41,965 nucleotides of DNA. Origin: Teichococcus aestuarii (GTDB taxonomy: Bacteria > Pseudomonadota > Alphaproteobacteria > Acetobacterales > Acetobacteraceae). The notes under the pieces were generated by a model. The model was given only the letters and a program-made list of their open reading frames with translations, was not told where the DNA came from and ran no database searches. How positions within the stretch are numbered: the stretch's first letter is position 1; every line of letters starts with the position of its first letter. Where the stretch lies: assembly GCF_003116135.1 (NCBI RefSeq), contig NZ_PDOA01000026.1:1-41965 (forward strand), written 5' to 3'. Position numbers and translations under genes: made by a program. Positions 1-7,762 of the stretch are shown here, piece by piece.

Positions 1-115
1 CGCGCAATGAATGCTCCCGCTGTCCGACGTCCTCCGGCAGGAGCGTCAGATAGGGCGCGACCAGCACCCATTCTTCATCAGACACATCAGATGGGTACGG
101 CTTGCGGGCAGTCAT
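1..115 (-). CDS. IS5-family transposase, N-terminal 38 residues (partial at window edge)
   Basis: The minus strand from the ATG at 115 reads MTARKPYPSDVSDEEWVLV and continues to the edge. The pattern 'PYPSDVSDEEW..L.PYL' followed by a charged linker and 'REHSLR' is the usual opening of IS5-family (DUF4096-type) transposases. This N-terminal segment precedes the DDE nuclease domain, which lies outside the window. The frame is intact as far as it can be seen. Whether the full copy is functional cannot be judged here. Confidence 0.8.
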   Translation of the reverse strand, partial: MTARKPYPSDVSDEEWVLVAPYLTLLPEDVGQREHSLR

Positions 116-161
116 GCCCCGCAACCTGATCGTTACCAGGCCAGAGGTCCATAACAACCTC
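1..161 (-). mobile_element. IS5-family element, terminal part (runs off the left edge)
   Basis: The minus strand shows the start of an IS5-family transposase preceded by about 46 bases of non-coding IS end. Reading inward, the end begins GAGGTTGTTATGG and is flanked outside by TA at 162-163. IS5-family members of the IS427 type commonly duplicate TA or a short TA-containing target, so I place the boundary at 161. The flanking sequence becomes AT-rich at once, which marks the junction with another gene. The exact tip and the subgroup are inferred, because only one end is visible. Confidence 0.7.
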
Positions 162-287
162 TAGAATGAGGGTTTTGTTATGAGATCTTGCTTCTATATA
201 AGCTTTATGACTTTCAAAGCACTTTATAAGCAAAGAATCAGTGTCTGCATCAATTCCGCCAAAATTTGCAACGGCGTTAAGATCCAT
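162..287 (-). pseudogene. AT-rich gene fragment cut by the IS5 element; possibly the N-terminus of a P-loop ATPase
   Basis: A minus-strand reading frame starts at an ATG at 287, with TGGAG about nine bases upstream, and runs about 42 codons before meeting the IS5 tip. Beyond that it continues only as read-through into IS sequence, to a stop at 87. The visible protein contains NFGGIDADTDSLLIKCFES and ends near KTLIL. This resembles the segment just before the Walker A loop in Sll1717-type P-loop ATPases (FG..DAE.D.LL..., then K.L..GRKGSGK). The Walker A itself would be beyond the IS, so the assignment is weak. Base composition is far more AT-rich than the rest of the window, which suggests recent acquisition. 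Confidence 0.4.
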
Positions 288-328
288 TTCGATTAACTCC
301 ACAATGATTTGTGAATAATTTCAATATT

Positions 329-1141
329 TTATATCCCAAACATCCCGTGAAACCGCCCCAAAAAGCTCCGCAGCCTCTCGCTCTCCGGGTTCCCGAACAC
401 CGCCTCCGGCGGCCCCGCCTGGGCCACCCGGCCCTGGTCCATGAACACCACGTGGTGCGAGACCTCCCGCACGAAGAGCATCTCGTGGCTCACCACCAGC
501 ATGGTCATGCCGCTCTCGGCCAGGCCCTGCATCACGCCCAGCACCTCGGAGACCAGTTCGGGGTCCAGCGCGCTTGTCACCTCGTCGAACAGCAGCAGGC
601 GCGGCTCCATCGCCACGGCGCGGGCGATGGCCACGCGCTGCTGCTGCCCGCCGGAGAGCTGGTAGGGGTAGTGGCCGCGCCGCTCGGCCAGGCCGACGCG
701 GGAGAGCCAGTGGGTGGCAATCTCCCGCGCCTCGGCCTTGGGTTTGTTCAGCACCTTGGTCAGGCCCAGCATCACGTTCTCCTCCGCCGTCAGGTGCGGG
801 AAGAGGTTGAACTGCTGGAACACCATGCCGATCCGCGCCCGCTGGGCGGAGATGGCGGTCTCGCTCAGCCGCCGCCGGCGGCCGCCTTCGGTGCGGTAGC
901 CCACCGGCTCGCCATCGAGCAGGATCTCGCCGCCATCATGCTCCTCCAGCAGGTTCACGCAGCGCAGGAAGGTGGTCTTGCCGGAGCCGGAGGCGCCGAT
1001 CAGCGAGACCACCTGCCCCTGGCGCACCTCCAGGTCGATCCCCTTCAGCACCTCCACGGCGCCGAAGCTCTTGCGCACGCCCCGGGCGCGCAGCAGCACG
1101 TCATCGGCCATGCGGCCTCCTGCCTGTGTGGGTGGGGTCAT
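329..1141 (-). CDS. Polar amino acid ABC transporter, ATP-binding protein
   Basis: This is the ATPase of a GlnQ/HisP-type importer that energises uptake through the two permeases encoded just upstream. In the 270-residue product, Walker A is GASGSGKTT (49-57), the Q-loop is Q109, the signature LSGGQ is at 162-166, Walker [13 protein letters not shown] is at 182-193 and the H-loop is H219. The ATG at 1141 has GGAGGAAGG five to nine bases upstream and is chosen over the ATG at 1111. It is last in the minus-strand operon. Its stop codon lies where GC-rich sequence gives way to the AT-rich remnant, so the last residues (about HGMFGI) could have been altered by that junction. Confidence 0.93.
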   Translation of the reverse strand: MTPPTQAGGRMADDVLLRARGVRKSFGAVEVLKGIDLEVRQGQVVSLIGASGSGKTTFLRCVNLLEEHDGGEILLDGEPVGYRTEGGRRRRLSETAISAQRARIGMVFQQFNLFPHLTAEENVMLGLTKVLNKPKAEAREIATHWLSRVGLAERRGHYPYQLSGGQQQRVAIARAVAMEPRLLLFDEVTSALDPELVSEVLGVMQGLAESGMTMLVVSHEMLFVREVSHHVVFMDQGRVAQAGPPEAVFGNPESERLRSFLGRFHGMFGI

Positions 1142-1160
1142 GGTTGCCTTCCTCCGCGCG

Positions 1161-1841
1161 CTAGTAGCGAAGGTAGGAGAAACGCCGCTCCAGCCGCGCG
1201 CCGAGCCAGGCGATGGTGGCGTTGATCATCAGGTAGAGCAGCCCGGCAAAGAGGTAGAAATCGACGATCAGGTAGTTGCGGGCGACGATCTGCTGGTTGG
1301 TCAGCAGCAGCTCCACCACGCCGATGATGGAGAGCAGCGTGGTGCCCTTCACCACCTCCAGCCCGGTGTTCACCCAAGGGGGCAGCATCCGCCGCAGCGC
1401 CTGCGGCAGGATCACGTAGCGCAGCCGCTGGGAGAAGCGCAGCCCGATGGCCTTGCCCGCCTCCATCTGCCCCGCCGGCACCGATTCCACCGCGCCGCGC
1501 AGCGTCTCCGCGATATGCGCCGTGGCGAAGGCGGAGAGCGCGATCACCCCCGCCCAGTAGGCCGGCAGATTGATGCCGAACAGCGACAGCCCGTAATAGG
1601 TGAACAGGATCAGGACCAGGATCGGGATGCCCCGCATGAAGTCCACATAGATCCGCGCCAGCAGCCGCAGCCACCACCAGCCATAGGCCAGCGCCACCCC
1701 CATCGCCACGCCGAACAGGGTGGCGAAGAGGATGGTCAGCGCCGAGGCGCTCATCGTCACCCACAGCCCGTTCAGCAGGGAGAAGCGCGCCACCCAGGCC
1801 TCGAACCAGAAGGTGCCGGGGGCGAAGGAGAAGTCGAGCAT
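1161..1841 (-). CDS. Polar amino acid ABC transporter, inner-membrane permease (HisM/GlnP type)
   Basis: The product has 226 residues and several hydrophobic membrane segments. The cytoplasmic EAA loop that docks the ATPase is visible around [21 protein letters not shown], about residues 108-129. This is the family's usual size and layout. GGGAGG lies six to seven bases before the ATG at 1841. The gene sits 19 bases before the ATPase gene and 12 bases after the other permease, so the three are surely co-transcribed. It should form a heterodimeric channel with the 1854-2522 product. Confidence 0.93.
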   Translation of the reverse strand: MLDFSFAPGTFWFEAWVARFSLLNGLWVTMSASALTILFATLFGVAMGVALAYGWWWLRLLARIYVDFMRGIPILVLILFTYYGLSLFGINLPAYWAGVIALSAFATAHIAETLRGAVESVPAGQMEAGKAIGLRFSQRLRYVILPQALRRMLPPWVNTGLEVVKGTTLLSIIGVVELLLTNQQIVARNYLIVDFYLFAGLLYLMINATIAWLGARLERRFSYLRY

Positions 1842-1853
1842 CGGCGCCCTCCC

Positions 1854-2522
1854 TCAGCGGATGGTGGCGTAGCGGCGCTCCACCTGCCGCAGCAGGGTGG
1901 CGAGCAGCCAGGCGGTGGCGAGGTAGAGGACGCTGGCGGTGAGCCACACCTCCATGACGCGGAAGGTGTTGGCGTTGATCTGCCGCGCCACGAAGGTCAG
2001 CTCCGGGATGGCGATGGCCGCGGCCAGCGAGGTGTCCTTGAACAGCGAGATGAGGTTGTTGCTGATGCTGGGCAGGGTGATGCGGAACATCACCGGCAGC
2101 ACCACCCATCTCTGCCGCTGCCAGGGCCGCATGCCGATGGCCTTGGCCGCCTCCACATACTGCTTCGGGATGGAGGCCAGCCCGGCGCGGAACACCTCGC
2201 TCATATACGCCCCCGCATAGAGCGAGAGGGTGAGGATGAAGCTCTGCGTCTTGTCGAGGAAGTAGATGCCGAATTCGGGCAGCCCGAAATAGACGAAGAA
2301 GATCAGCAGCAGCAGCGGCGTGCAGCGGATGATCTCGACATAGGCCCAGACCGGCCCCGAGAGCCACCGCTTGCCCGAGACCCGCGCATAGGCCGCCGCC
2401 AGCCCGATGACGCTGCCGATCAGCAGCGACACCACGGCCAGCCCCAGCCCCAGCGCGAGCGCCTCCAGGAACAGCCCCCAGTTGCGGGTGATGACGCTCC
2501 AATCGAAGTAGTACTGGATCAT
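1854..2522 (-). CDS. Polar amino acid ABC transporter, inner-membrane permease (HisQ/GltJ type)
   Basis: A 222-residue membrane protein with the binding-protein-dependent transport fold. The EAA loop reads YMSEVFRAGLASIPKQYVEA (roughly residues 103-122). The N-terminus (MIQYYFDWSVITRNWGLFLEA) matches the typical start of this permease class. An AGGG lies five bases before the ATG at 2522. The 87-base gap to the upstream binding-protein gene holds two strong inverted repeats, which could lower expression of the membrane genes relative to the binding protein. The substrate is not determined by sequence. Confidence 0.93.
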   Translation of the reverse strand: MIQYYFDWSVITRNWGLFLEALALGLGLAVVSLLIGSVIGLAAAYARVSGKRWLSGPVWAYVEIIRCTPLLLLIFFVYFGLPEFGIYFLDKTQSFILTLSLYAGAYMSEVFRAGLASIPKQYVEAAKAIGMRPWQRQRWVVLPVMFRITLPSISNNLISLFKDTSLAAAIAIPELTFVARQINANTFRVMEVWLTASVLYLATAWLLATLLRQVERRYATIR

Positions 2523-2540
2523 GCGGCCCTGCTGCCCGGA

Positions 2541-2601
2541 ATGGCGGGGTCCGGGGTGACACTGTCACCCCGGCGGGGGTCCAGGGGGCGGCGCCCCCTG
2601 G
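2541..2601. repeat. REP-like element with two stem-loops
   Basis: Two near-adjacent perfect inverted repeats lie between the binding-protein and permease genes. The first has 11-bp arms (2551-2561 and 2563-2573) around one base. The second has 10-bp arms (2581-2590 and 2592-2601) around one base. The 16 bases at 2541-2556 recur exactly at 12553-12568, where another stem follows. The location inside an operon suggests an mRNA-stabilising or transcript-attenuating role, as for REP elements. That role is inferred. Confidence 0.6.
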
Positions 2602-2609
2602 CGCTTCGG

Positions 2610-3497
2610 TCAGGAGAATTCGGCCGGATAGCCGATCTTGGGCGTGGCCAGCTCGATGCCGAACCACTTCTTGTAGGAGGCGGCGAAGGTGTCGAAATCC
2701 ACCCCCATCATGGCTTCCTTGTACACGGTGTTGACCCAGTTCAGCCAAACCGGGTCCCCCGGCTTGACGGCCGAGGCGTAGGAATTGGGCATCCACCCGT
2801 ATCCGGCATCGACGAAGCGCCCCGGCGCCTGCTGCATCAGCCAGCGGGCGGCGGACTGGTCGGCCATGTAGGCGTCGACGCGGCGGGCGTTGAGCGCCTG
2901 CAGCGTGGCGTCCGGGCTCTCGAAGGCATCGACCTTGGCCTGGGGCAGCGCCTTGCGCACCCACTCGGTGAGGAACACGTTCTGCATGCCGCCGATGGTG
3001 ACGGCGTTGCCCGCCGCCTTGAGCGCCTCGAAATTCTGGTACTTGGCGCCGCGCGCCAGCAGCAGCAGGGTCACGCCCTCGCGGTAGTAGGGGATGGTGA
3101 ATTCCACCTGCTGCGCGCGGCCGGGCGTCACGGTCATCCACTGCACCACGATGTCCACCTTGTCGGTGACCAGCGAGGGGATGCGGGCGTCCGAGCCCTG
3201 GAGCACGAACTCCACCTTGCTCTCGTCGTCGAAGAGCGACTTGGCGAGCAGCCGCGCCAGGTCGATGTCCATGCCCTGCAGCTTGCCGTCGGCGCCCTCG
3301 AAGTGCCAGGGCGGGTTGGTGCTGCCGGTGCCGACGATGAGGCGGCCCCGCTCCTTGATCACCTGGAGCTTGCTCTTGCCCAGCGTCTGGGCAACGGCCC
3401 CCTTCGGCGCGAAGAGGGCGGCGGCGCCGCCCAGCATCGCCCCCAGGCCGAACAGCCCGCGCCGCTCCATGCCGGCGGCCTTGTCCTTCTGGTCCAT
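2610..3497 (-). CDS. Polar amino acid ABC transporter, periplasmic substrate-binding protein
   Basis: This 295-residue protein captures the substrate for the importer encoded downstream. The N-terminus has a Tat-like signal with an RR pair at 12-13 (ERRGLFGLGA), a hydrophobic stretch and a likely cut after AVAQ near residue 37. The mature part starts as an SBP_bac_3 domain (IKERGRLIVGTGSTNPPW), with GMDIDLARLLA and the lobe motif VDAYMADQSAARWL. AGGGGA about seven bases upstream supports the ATG at 3497. The lobe-1 motifs fit amino acid binding, but the exact ligand is unknown. Confidence 0.92.
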   Translation of the reverse strand: MDQKDKAAGMERRGLFGLGAMLGGAAALFAPKGAVAQTLGKSKLQVIKERGRLIVGTGSTNPPWHFEGADGKLQGMDIDLARLLAKSLFDDESKVEFVLQGSDARIPSLVTDKVDIVVQWMTVTPGRAQQVEFTIPYYREGVTLLLLARGAKYQNFEALKAAGNAVTIGGMQNVFLTEWVRKALPQAKVDAFESPDATLQALNARRVDAYMADQSAARWLMQQAPGRFVDAGYGWMPNSYASAVKPGDPVWLNWVNTVYKEAMMGVDFDTFAASYKKWFGIELATPKIGYPAEFS

Positions 3498-3573
3498 GGT
3501 CGGTCCCCTGCTCTCCCTCGCATGCCTTGGGTGGCATGTCCGGGGAGAAGGTCAGCAAGAAACGCGCCGCTTG

Positions 3574-4815
3574 TCACGCCACCGCAGCGAGTGAATTGCG
3601 GCGGCCGTCGATGATCTCGGCGATGCGCTGGCCGGAGCCCGCCCCCATGGTCCAGCCCGTATGGCCGTGGCCGGCATTCAGGTAGAGCCCGCCCAGCCGC
3701 GTGGGGCCGATGCGCGGCAGGCCATCCGGCACCATCGGCCGCAGCCCGGCCCAGCGTATGGCGCCCGCCGCCGAGTCGGCCCCCTCGAAGGCGGGGAAGA
3801 GCTGCGTCACGCCGCGCATCAGCGCGCCGATGCGCGCCGGCGAGGGGGTGGTGTCGAAATCCGCCACCTCGGCCGATCCGACGATGCGGTAGCGGTCGCC
3901 GAGCGGGGTGAGGGCGAATTTGCGGCCATCGTCGAGGATGGCGTTGCGCGGCCCCTCCGGCCAGACGGCGCGCGGCAGGGTGACGGAAAGCCCCTTCACC
4001 GGGTGGATCGGCACATGGATGCCGAGCGGCCGCAGCAGCGTGGCCGAGTGCGGCCCGAGCGCCACCACCACCGCGTCGCACGCCATCTCGCCGGCGGAGG
4101 TGGCCACCGCCGCCACCCGCCCGCCACGCTGCACCAGCTTCTCCACCGTGGTGCCGTAGTGGAACTCCACCCCGCGCGCGGCGCACCAGGCGGCCAGGCC
4201 CTGGCTGAACTTGCTGCAATCCCCCACCTCGTCCTGCGGGAAGTGCAGCCCGCCCGCCACCTTCTCGGCCACCGGGGCCAGCGCCGGCTCGCGGGCAATG
4301 CAGGCGGCGCGGTCCAGCCGCTCCGTCACCAGCCCGTGCGGCGCCAGCGCCTCATGCGCCCGGGCGGCGGCCTCCCACTCGGCGGCGGTGCCGAAGGTCT
4401 TGAGCACGCAGCCGCCGGCATAGTCGTATTCCACGCCCGTCCCGGCGCGGATCTCGGCCATGCAGCGCGCCGAGTGCAGCGCCAGCTCCAGATTGGCCAG
4501 CGCCCCCGCATTGTGCACGGCGGTGCGGGAGGCGGCGAGGAAGCCCAGGCCCCAGCGCCACATGCGCGGCAGGGCGGAGGGGCGCAGCAGGAAAGGCGCG
4601 TCCTCCTGCCCCAGCCATTTCAGCACCTTGAGCGGCATGCCCGGCGCCGCCCAGGGCTGCACCGAGCTGACATGGATGATGGCGCCATTGCCCCAGCTGG
4701 TTTCCAGCCCGGCGGCCTCGCGCCGCTCCACCACGCTCACCTGATGGCCGGCGCGCAGCAGCCAGTAGGCGCTGCTGACGCCGATGACCCCGGCGCCCAG
4801 GACGATGATGCGCAT
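3574..4815 (-). CDS. dadA: FAD-dependent amino acid oxidoreductase (D-amino acid dehydrogenase-like)
   Basis: The product (413 residues) opens with the FAD-binding Rossmann motif GAGVIGVSSAYWL (8-20), then VVERREAAGLETSWGNGA, typical of DadA. The C-terminus (GHGHTGWTMGAGSGQRIAE) is the second FAD-contacting motif of the DAO family. DadA oxidises D-amino acids to 2-oxo acids plus ammonia and feeds electrons to the respiratory chain. The gene lies nine bases after the PLP enzyme gene and directly before the amino acid importer, so the imported compound or a derivative is a plausible substrate. Related sarcosine or glycine oxidases look similar, so substrate specificity is uncertain. Confidence 0.85.
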   Translation of the reverse strand: MRIIVLGAGVIGVSSAYWLLRAGHQVSVVERREAAGLETSWGNGAIIHVSSVQPWAAPGMPLKVLKWLGQEDAPFLLRPSALPRMWRWGLGFLAASRTAVHNAGALANLELALHSARCMAEIRAGTGVEYDYAGGCVLKTFGTAAEWEAAARAHEALAPHGLVTERLDRAACIAREPALAPVAEKVAGGLHFPQDEVGDCSKFSQGLAAWCAARGVEFHYGTTVEKLVQRGGRVAAVATSAGEMACDAVVVALGPHSATLLRPLGIHVPIHPVKGLSVTLPRAVWPEGPRNAILDDGRKFALTPLGDRYRIVGSAEVADFDTTPSPARIGALMRGVTQLFPAFEGADSAAGAIRWAGLRPMVPDGLPRIGPTRLGGLYLNAGHGHTGWTMGAGSGQRIAEIIDGRRNSLAAVA

Positions 4816-4824
4816 ATCCCTGCC

Positions 4825-6054
4825 TCAATCCTTCTCCGCCAGCGCAGACTCACAGAGGCGGGCCACGGCGGCAAGGTCGCCCGGCTCCGGCACGGGGTGG
4901 ATGCGCGCCGGCATCTCCTGGTAGGCCCGCCCGTCCTTGAAGCCGTGGCCGGTGATCAGGCAGACCACCACCGCCCCCTCCGGCACCAGCCCGCGCGCCA
5001 GCAGCGCCGGCAGGGCGGCGATGGGGCTGGCCCCCGTCGGCTCGGCATAGAGCCCGGCGCGGCGGGCGAGCAGGCGCATGGCCCCGCGCAGGGCGTCGTC
5101 GCTCACCGCCACCGCCGTGCCGCCGCTCTGGCGCACCAGGCGCAGCGTGTGGGTGCCGTCCCGCTCATAGCCGATCAGCGGGTCGCTGATGCCGGAGGCG
5201 ATGGTGTCGGGCATCCCCCAGGCCTCCACCCGCTCCGCCCCCGCCTCGAAGGCCCGCACGATGGGCGCGCAGCCTTCCGCCTGCACGGCGACGAGGCGCG
5301 GCCCCGCCGCCCCGGCGAAGCCCTCGGCCGCGAAGCCGCGCGCCACCCCCTCGACCAGCGGCCCGCTGCCGGTGGGCACCAGCACGAGGTCCGGCACCCG
5401 GCCGCCGAGCTGGGCGCGGATCTCGGGCCCCACCAGCTTCAGCCCGTCCACCGCCCAGGGGTTGATGAAGGTGGTGGTGAGGTTGGCGTAGCCGTGGCGC
5501 TCGGCCAGCGCGGCGGCGAGGTCGTAGGAGCGGCTGTAGTGCCCCGGCACCTTCAGCAGCACCGCGCCATGCGCCGCGATCTGTGTCACCTTGCCGTCCG
5601 GCGTGTGGGCGGGCACGATAATGATGGCCCCCAGCCCCGCCCGCGCCGCATAGGCCGCGACCGACGCCCCGGCATTGCCGGAGGAGGCGCAGACCACCCC
5701 CCGCGCGCCCAGCTCGATCGCCTTGCTGATGCCGGCGCTGATGGCGCGGTCCTTGAAGGAGCCGGAGGGGTTGCGGGTCTCGTCCTTCAGCCACAGCTCG
5801 CCGCGGAAGCCGGGGATCGCCGCCTCCAGATGCGGGGCGCGCAGCAGCGGCGTCTCCCCCTCCCCCAGCGAGACGATGGCGCCGGGGTCGGTGACGCCGA
5901 GGCGGGCGGCGTGGCGCCACATGCCGGGCGGCAGGCCGGGGGGCGGGGCGAGCCCGCTCTCGCCCTCCACCCGCAGGATGCCGCCGCAGGCCGCGCAGGC
6001 ATAGCGCAGCGTGGGCGGGTGAGTGTGGCCGCATTCGATGCAGCGCAGGTACAT
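4825..6054 (-). CDS. Threonine-synthase-like PLP-dependent enzyme
   Basis: A fold-type II PLP enzyme of 409 residues. An N-terminal rubredoxin-like zinc ribbon (C5, C8, C20, C23) precedes LKDETRNPSGSFKDRAI, whose K101 should bind PLP. The glycine-rich phosphate loop appears as SSGNAGAS. These are threonine synthase/threonine dehydratase-family features, and beta-elimination or beta-replacement on an amino acid is expected. The ATG at 6054 has GGGAGG about seven bases upstream and begins exactly at the zinc ribbon, so I prefer it to the longer frame. A place in a catabolic operon with dadA and a transporter, away from thrB or hom, argues against housekeeping threonine biosynthesis. Confidence 0.85.
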   Translation of the reverse strand: MYLRCIECGHTHPPTLRYACAACGGILRVEGESGLAPPPGLPPGMWRHAARLGVTDPGAIVSLGEGETPLLRAPHLEAAIPGFRGELWLKDETRNPSGSFKDRAISAGISKAIELGARGVVCASSGNAGASVAAYAARAGLGAIIIVPAHTPDGKVTQIAAHGAVLLKVPGHYSRSYDLAAALAERHGYANLTTTFINPWAVDGLKLVGPEIRAQLGGRVPDLVLVPTGSGPLVEGVARGFAAEGFAGAAGPRLVAVQAEGCAPIVRAFEAGAERVEAWGMPDTIASGISDPLIGYERDGTHTLRLVRQSGGTAVAVSDDALRGAMRLLARRAGLYAEPTGASPIAALPALLARGLVPEGAVVVCLITGHGFKDGRAYQEMPARIHPVPEPGDLAAVARLCESALAEKD

Positions 6055-6136
6055 GGCACGCCTCCCGGAGCTTCCTCGGCGGCCACTCTGCGGAAAGCCC
6101 GCCCCGGAGCCAAGCGGCGGCGGGGCGGGCGGCGGG

Positions 6137-6904
6137 TCAGGAGAGCATGCGCGTGTCGCCATCCACGCTGATGGCCTGGCCGGAGATGGTGCGGCCGCGC
6201 GGGCTGCACAGGAACATCACCTGGTCCGCCAGCTGCCGCGCCGTGACGTATTCCTTGATGGAGGTGAAGGAGAAGGCCAGCGCCTCCATCTCGCTGAAAG
6301 GAATACCCTTCTGCTGCGCCTTGGCCTCCAGCACGCGGCGCTGCCGGTCGCCGGCCACCAGCCCGGGCAGGATGGCGTTCACCCGGATGCCGTCATCCCC
6401 CAGCTCGATCGCCAGCGACTTCGTCAGGCCGATGACGCCCCACTTGGCCGCCGCATAGGGCGCCCGCAGCGCGAAGCCGTGCTTCCCCGCCGCCGAGGAG
6501 AGGTTGACGATGCTGGCGTTGGACGAGCGCCGCAGATGCGGGATGGCCAGCCGCGCGCAGTTGAACTGGCTGGTCAGGCACACCTCCACGCAGCGGTCCC
6601 AGTCCTCCGGGTTGATCTCGTCGAGCCGGCCCGTGGGGCCGGCGATGCCCGCGTTGTTCACCAGGATGTCGAGCCCGCCCAGCTCCGCCAGCGCGGCGTC
6701 GAACAGCGCGGCGACATCGGCGCGGTCCGCCACGTCGGCGCGGCGGTGGCCGACGCCCGCCGGCAGGGTGGCGAGCCCGGCCTCGTCGAGGTCGCAGGTG
6801 AAGACCTTCGCCCCCTCCTCCACGAAGGCCTCGACGATGCCGCGGCCGATGCCGGCCGCCCCCGCCGTCACCAGCACCCGCGCGCCCTGCAATCCGAGAT
6901 CCAT
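6137..6904 (-). CDS. SDR family NAD(P)-dependent oxidoreductase
   Basis: A classical short-chain dehydrogenase of 255 residues. The cofactor motif TAGAAGIGRG is at 13-22, NNAG at 83-86, the catalytic serine in NLSSAAG (about 136) and YAAAK with Y150 and K154. The ATG at 6904 has AGGGGG seven bases before it and starts just before the Rossmann strand. The gene is 28 bases downstream of the GntR gene and 82 bases before the PLP enzyme, in the same direction. It probably oxidises a hydroxyl group in the same pathway. The substrate cannot be read from sequence. Confidence 0.92.
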   Translation of the reverse strand: MDLGLQGARVLVTAGAAGIGRGIVEAFVEEGAKVFTCDLDEAGLATLPAGVGHRRADVADRADVAALFDAALAELGGLDILVNNAGIAGPTGRLDEINPEDWDRCVEVCLTSQFNCARLAIPHLRRSSNASIVNLSSAAGKHGFALRAPYAAAKWGVIGLTKSLAIELGDDGIRVNAILPGLVAGDRQRRVLEAKAQQKGIPFSEMEALAFSFTSIKEYVTARQLADQVMFLCSPRGRTISGQAISVDGDTRMLS

Positions 6905-6932
6905 GTCGTATCCCCCTGTTCCGGGCGGTGCC

Positions 6933-7622
6933 TCAGGCTTCGGGAAGCCCGCCCTTGTCGATGATGAAATCCGCCGCCCGCGTGATGTCCTCGGCGATGG
7001 CGGCGCGCGCCGCTTCCGCATCCCGCGCGCGGATGGCGCGCAGCGCCGCGGCGTGGCAGCGCAGCGCGTGCCCCGCCGTCAGCCGGTCGCGCGAGTGGCG
7101 CAGGTCGAGGTTGATCACCGGCCCCGCCTTCAGCCAGAGCGCGCCGATCACGTCGAGCAGCGTCGGCAGCCCGGCGGCGGCGTAGATGGCGAAGTGGAAG
7201 TCGCGGTTCAGCGCCACGGCGTCGCCCAGGTCGGCGGTGGCGCTGCCCTCGCGCATGGCGGCCTCGGCGCTGGCGATGGCGCGCAGCTGCGCCGGGCCGC
7301 GCGCCAGCGCCGCCCGCGCCGCCGCCCAGCCCTCGATGCCCGCGCGCGTCTCGGCCAACTCGCGGAACTGCGCGCGGGTCATCACCGGCACGCGCACGGC
7401 GCGGTTCGGCGCCACCTCCAGCGCATGGTCGGCGATCAGCCGGCTCACCGCCTCCCGCACCGGCATGACGGAGACGCCGAGCGCCTCGGAGAGGTCGCGC
7501 AGCGAGAGCTTCTCCCCCGGCGCCACACGCCCCGAGGCCAGCAGGTCCCGCAGATGCGCGTAGGCCGCCTCCGAGAGGGTGCGGCGCTCCAGCAGCGGCA
7601 GGCTGGCGATGGCGTGGTTCAC
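6933..7622 (-). CDS. GntR-family transcriptional regulator (FCD subfamily)
   Basis: A 229-residue regulator. The N-terminal winged helix (about residues 15-70) contains LRDLLASGRVAPGEKLSLRD and LGVSVMPVREAVSRL, the GntR recognition helix. The C-terminal all-helical FCD ligand domain includes an NRDFHFAIY-type metal-site motif. I choose the GTG at 7622, because AGAGGGGA lies five bases upstream. It heads the minus operon and faces the livK-type gene, so it probably controls both, with an amino-acid-like or organic-acid effector. The palindrome at 7665-7676 is its likely operator. Confidence 0.9.
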   Translation of the reverse strand: MNHAIASLPLLERRTLSEAAYAHLRDLLASGRVAPGEKLSLRDLSEALGVSVMPVREAVSRLIADHALEVAPNRAVRVPVMTRAQFRELAETRAGIEGWAAARAALARGPAQLRAIASAEAAMREGSATADLGDAVALNRDFHFAIYAAAGLPTLLDVIGALWLKAGPVINLDLRHSRDRLTAGHALRCHAAALRAIRARDAEAARAAIAEDITRAADFIIDKGGLPEA

Positions 7623-7664
7623 GCATTCCCCTCTGGACAATCCGGTGCGGATACGCAACCCTGC

Positions 7665-7676
7665 CTGTGATCACAG
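7665..7676. promoter_or_regulatory. Candidate GntR operator in the divergent promoter region
   Basis: CTGTGATCACAG is a perfect 12-bp palindrome, 43 bases upstream of the GntR start and 87 bases upstream of the divergent binding-protein gene. FCD-type GntR regulators commonly bind short palindromes with GT...AC half-sites. A second GATCA half-site follows at once. Its place between a regulator and the transport genes it would control supports the call, but binding is inferred. Confidence 0.55.
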
Positions 7677-7718
7677 ATCACGACAAGGGATCGGATCGCG
7701 GCAGGGGCGGAAAAACGC

Positions 7719-7746
7719 CCCGCTGAACGAGGCCCGCTGAACAAGG
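7719..7746 (+). repeat. Tandem 14-bp direct repeat upstream of the Liv operon
   Basis: Two adjacent copies of CCCGCTGAACRAGG (7719-7732 and 7733-7746) differ at one base. They lie 17 bases before the start of the binding-protein gene, within its expected 5' leader. This could be a second regulator site or a simple slippage duplication. Nothing else in the sequence decides between these. Confidence 0.5.
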
Positions 7747-7762
7747 GTAGAGGAACACGAGA

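Noticed and set aside
972-3614. Very long plus-strand reading frame (880 codons) antisense to the amino acid importer genes
   Set aside because: It is rich in His, Arg, Gly and Pro with no domain, and mirrors the minus-strand genes frame for frame. Such antisense frames are common at this GC content.
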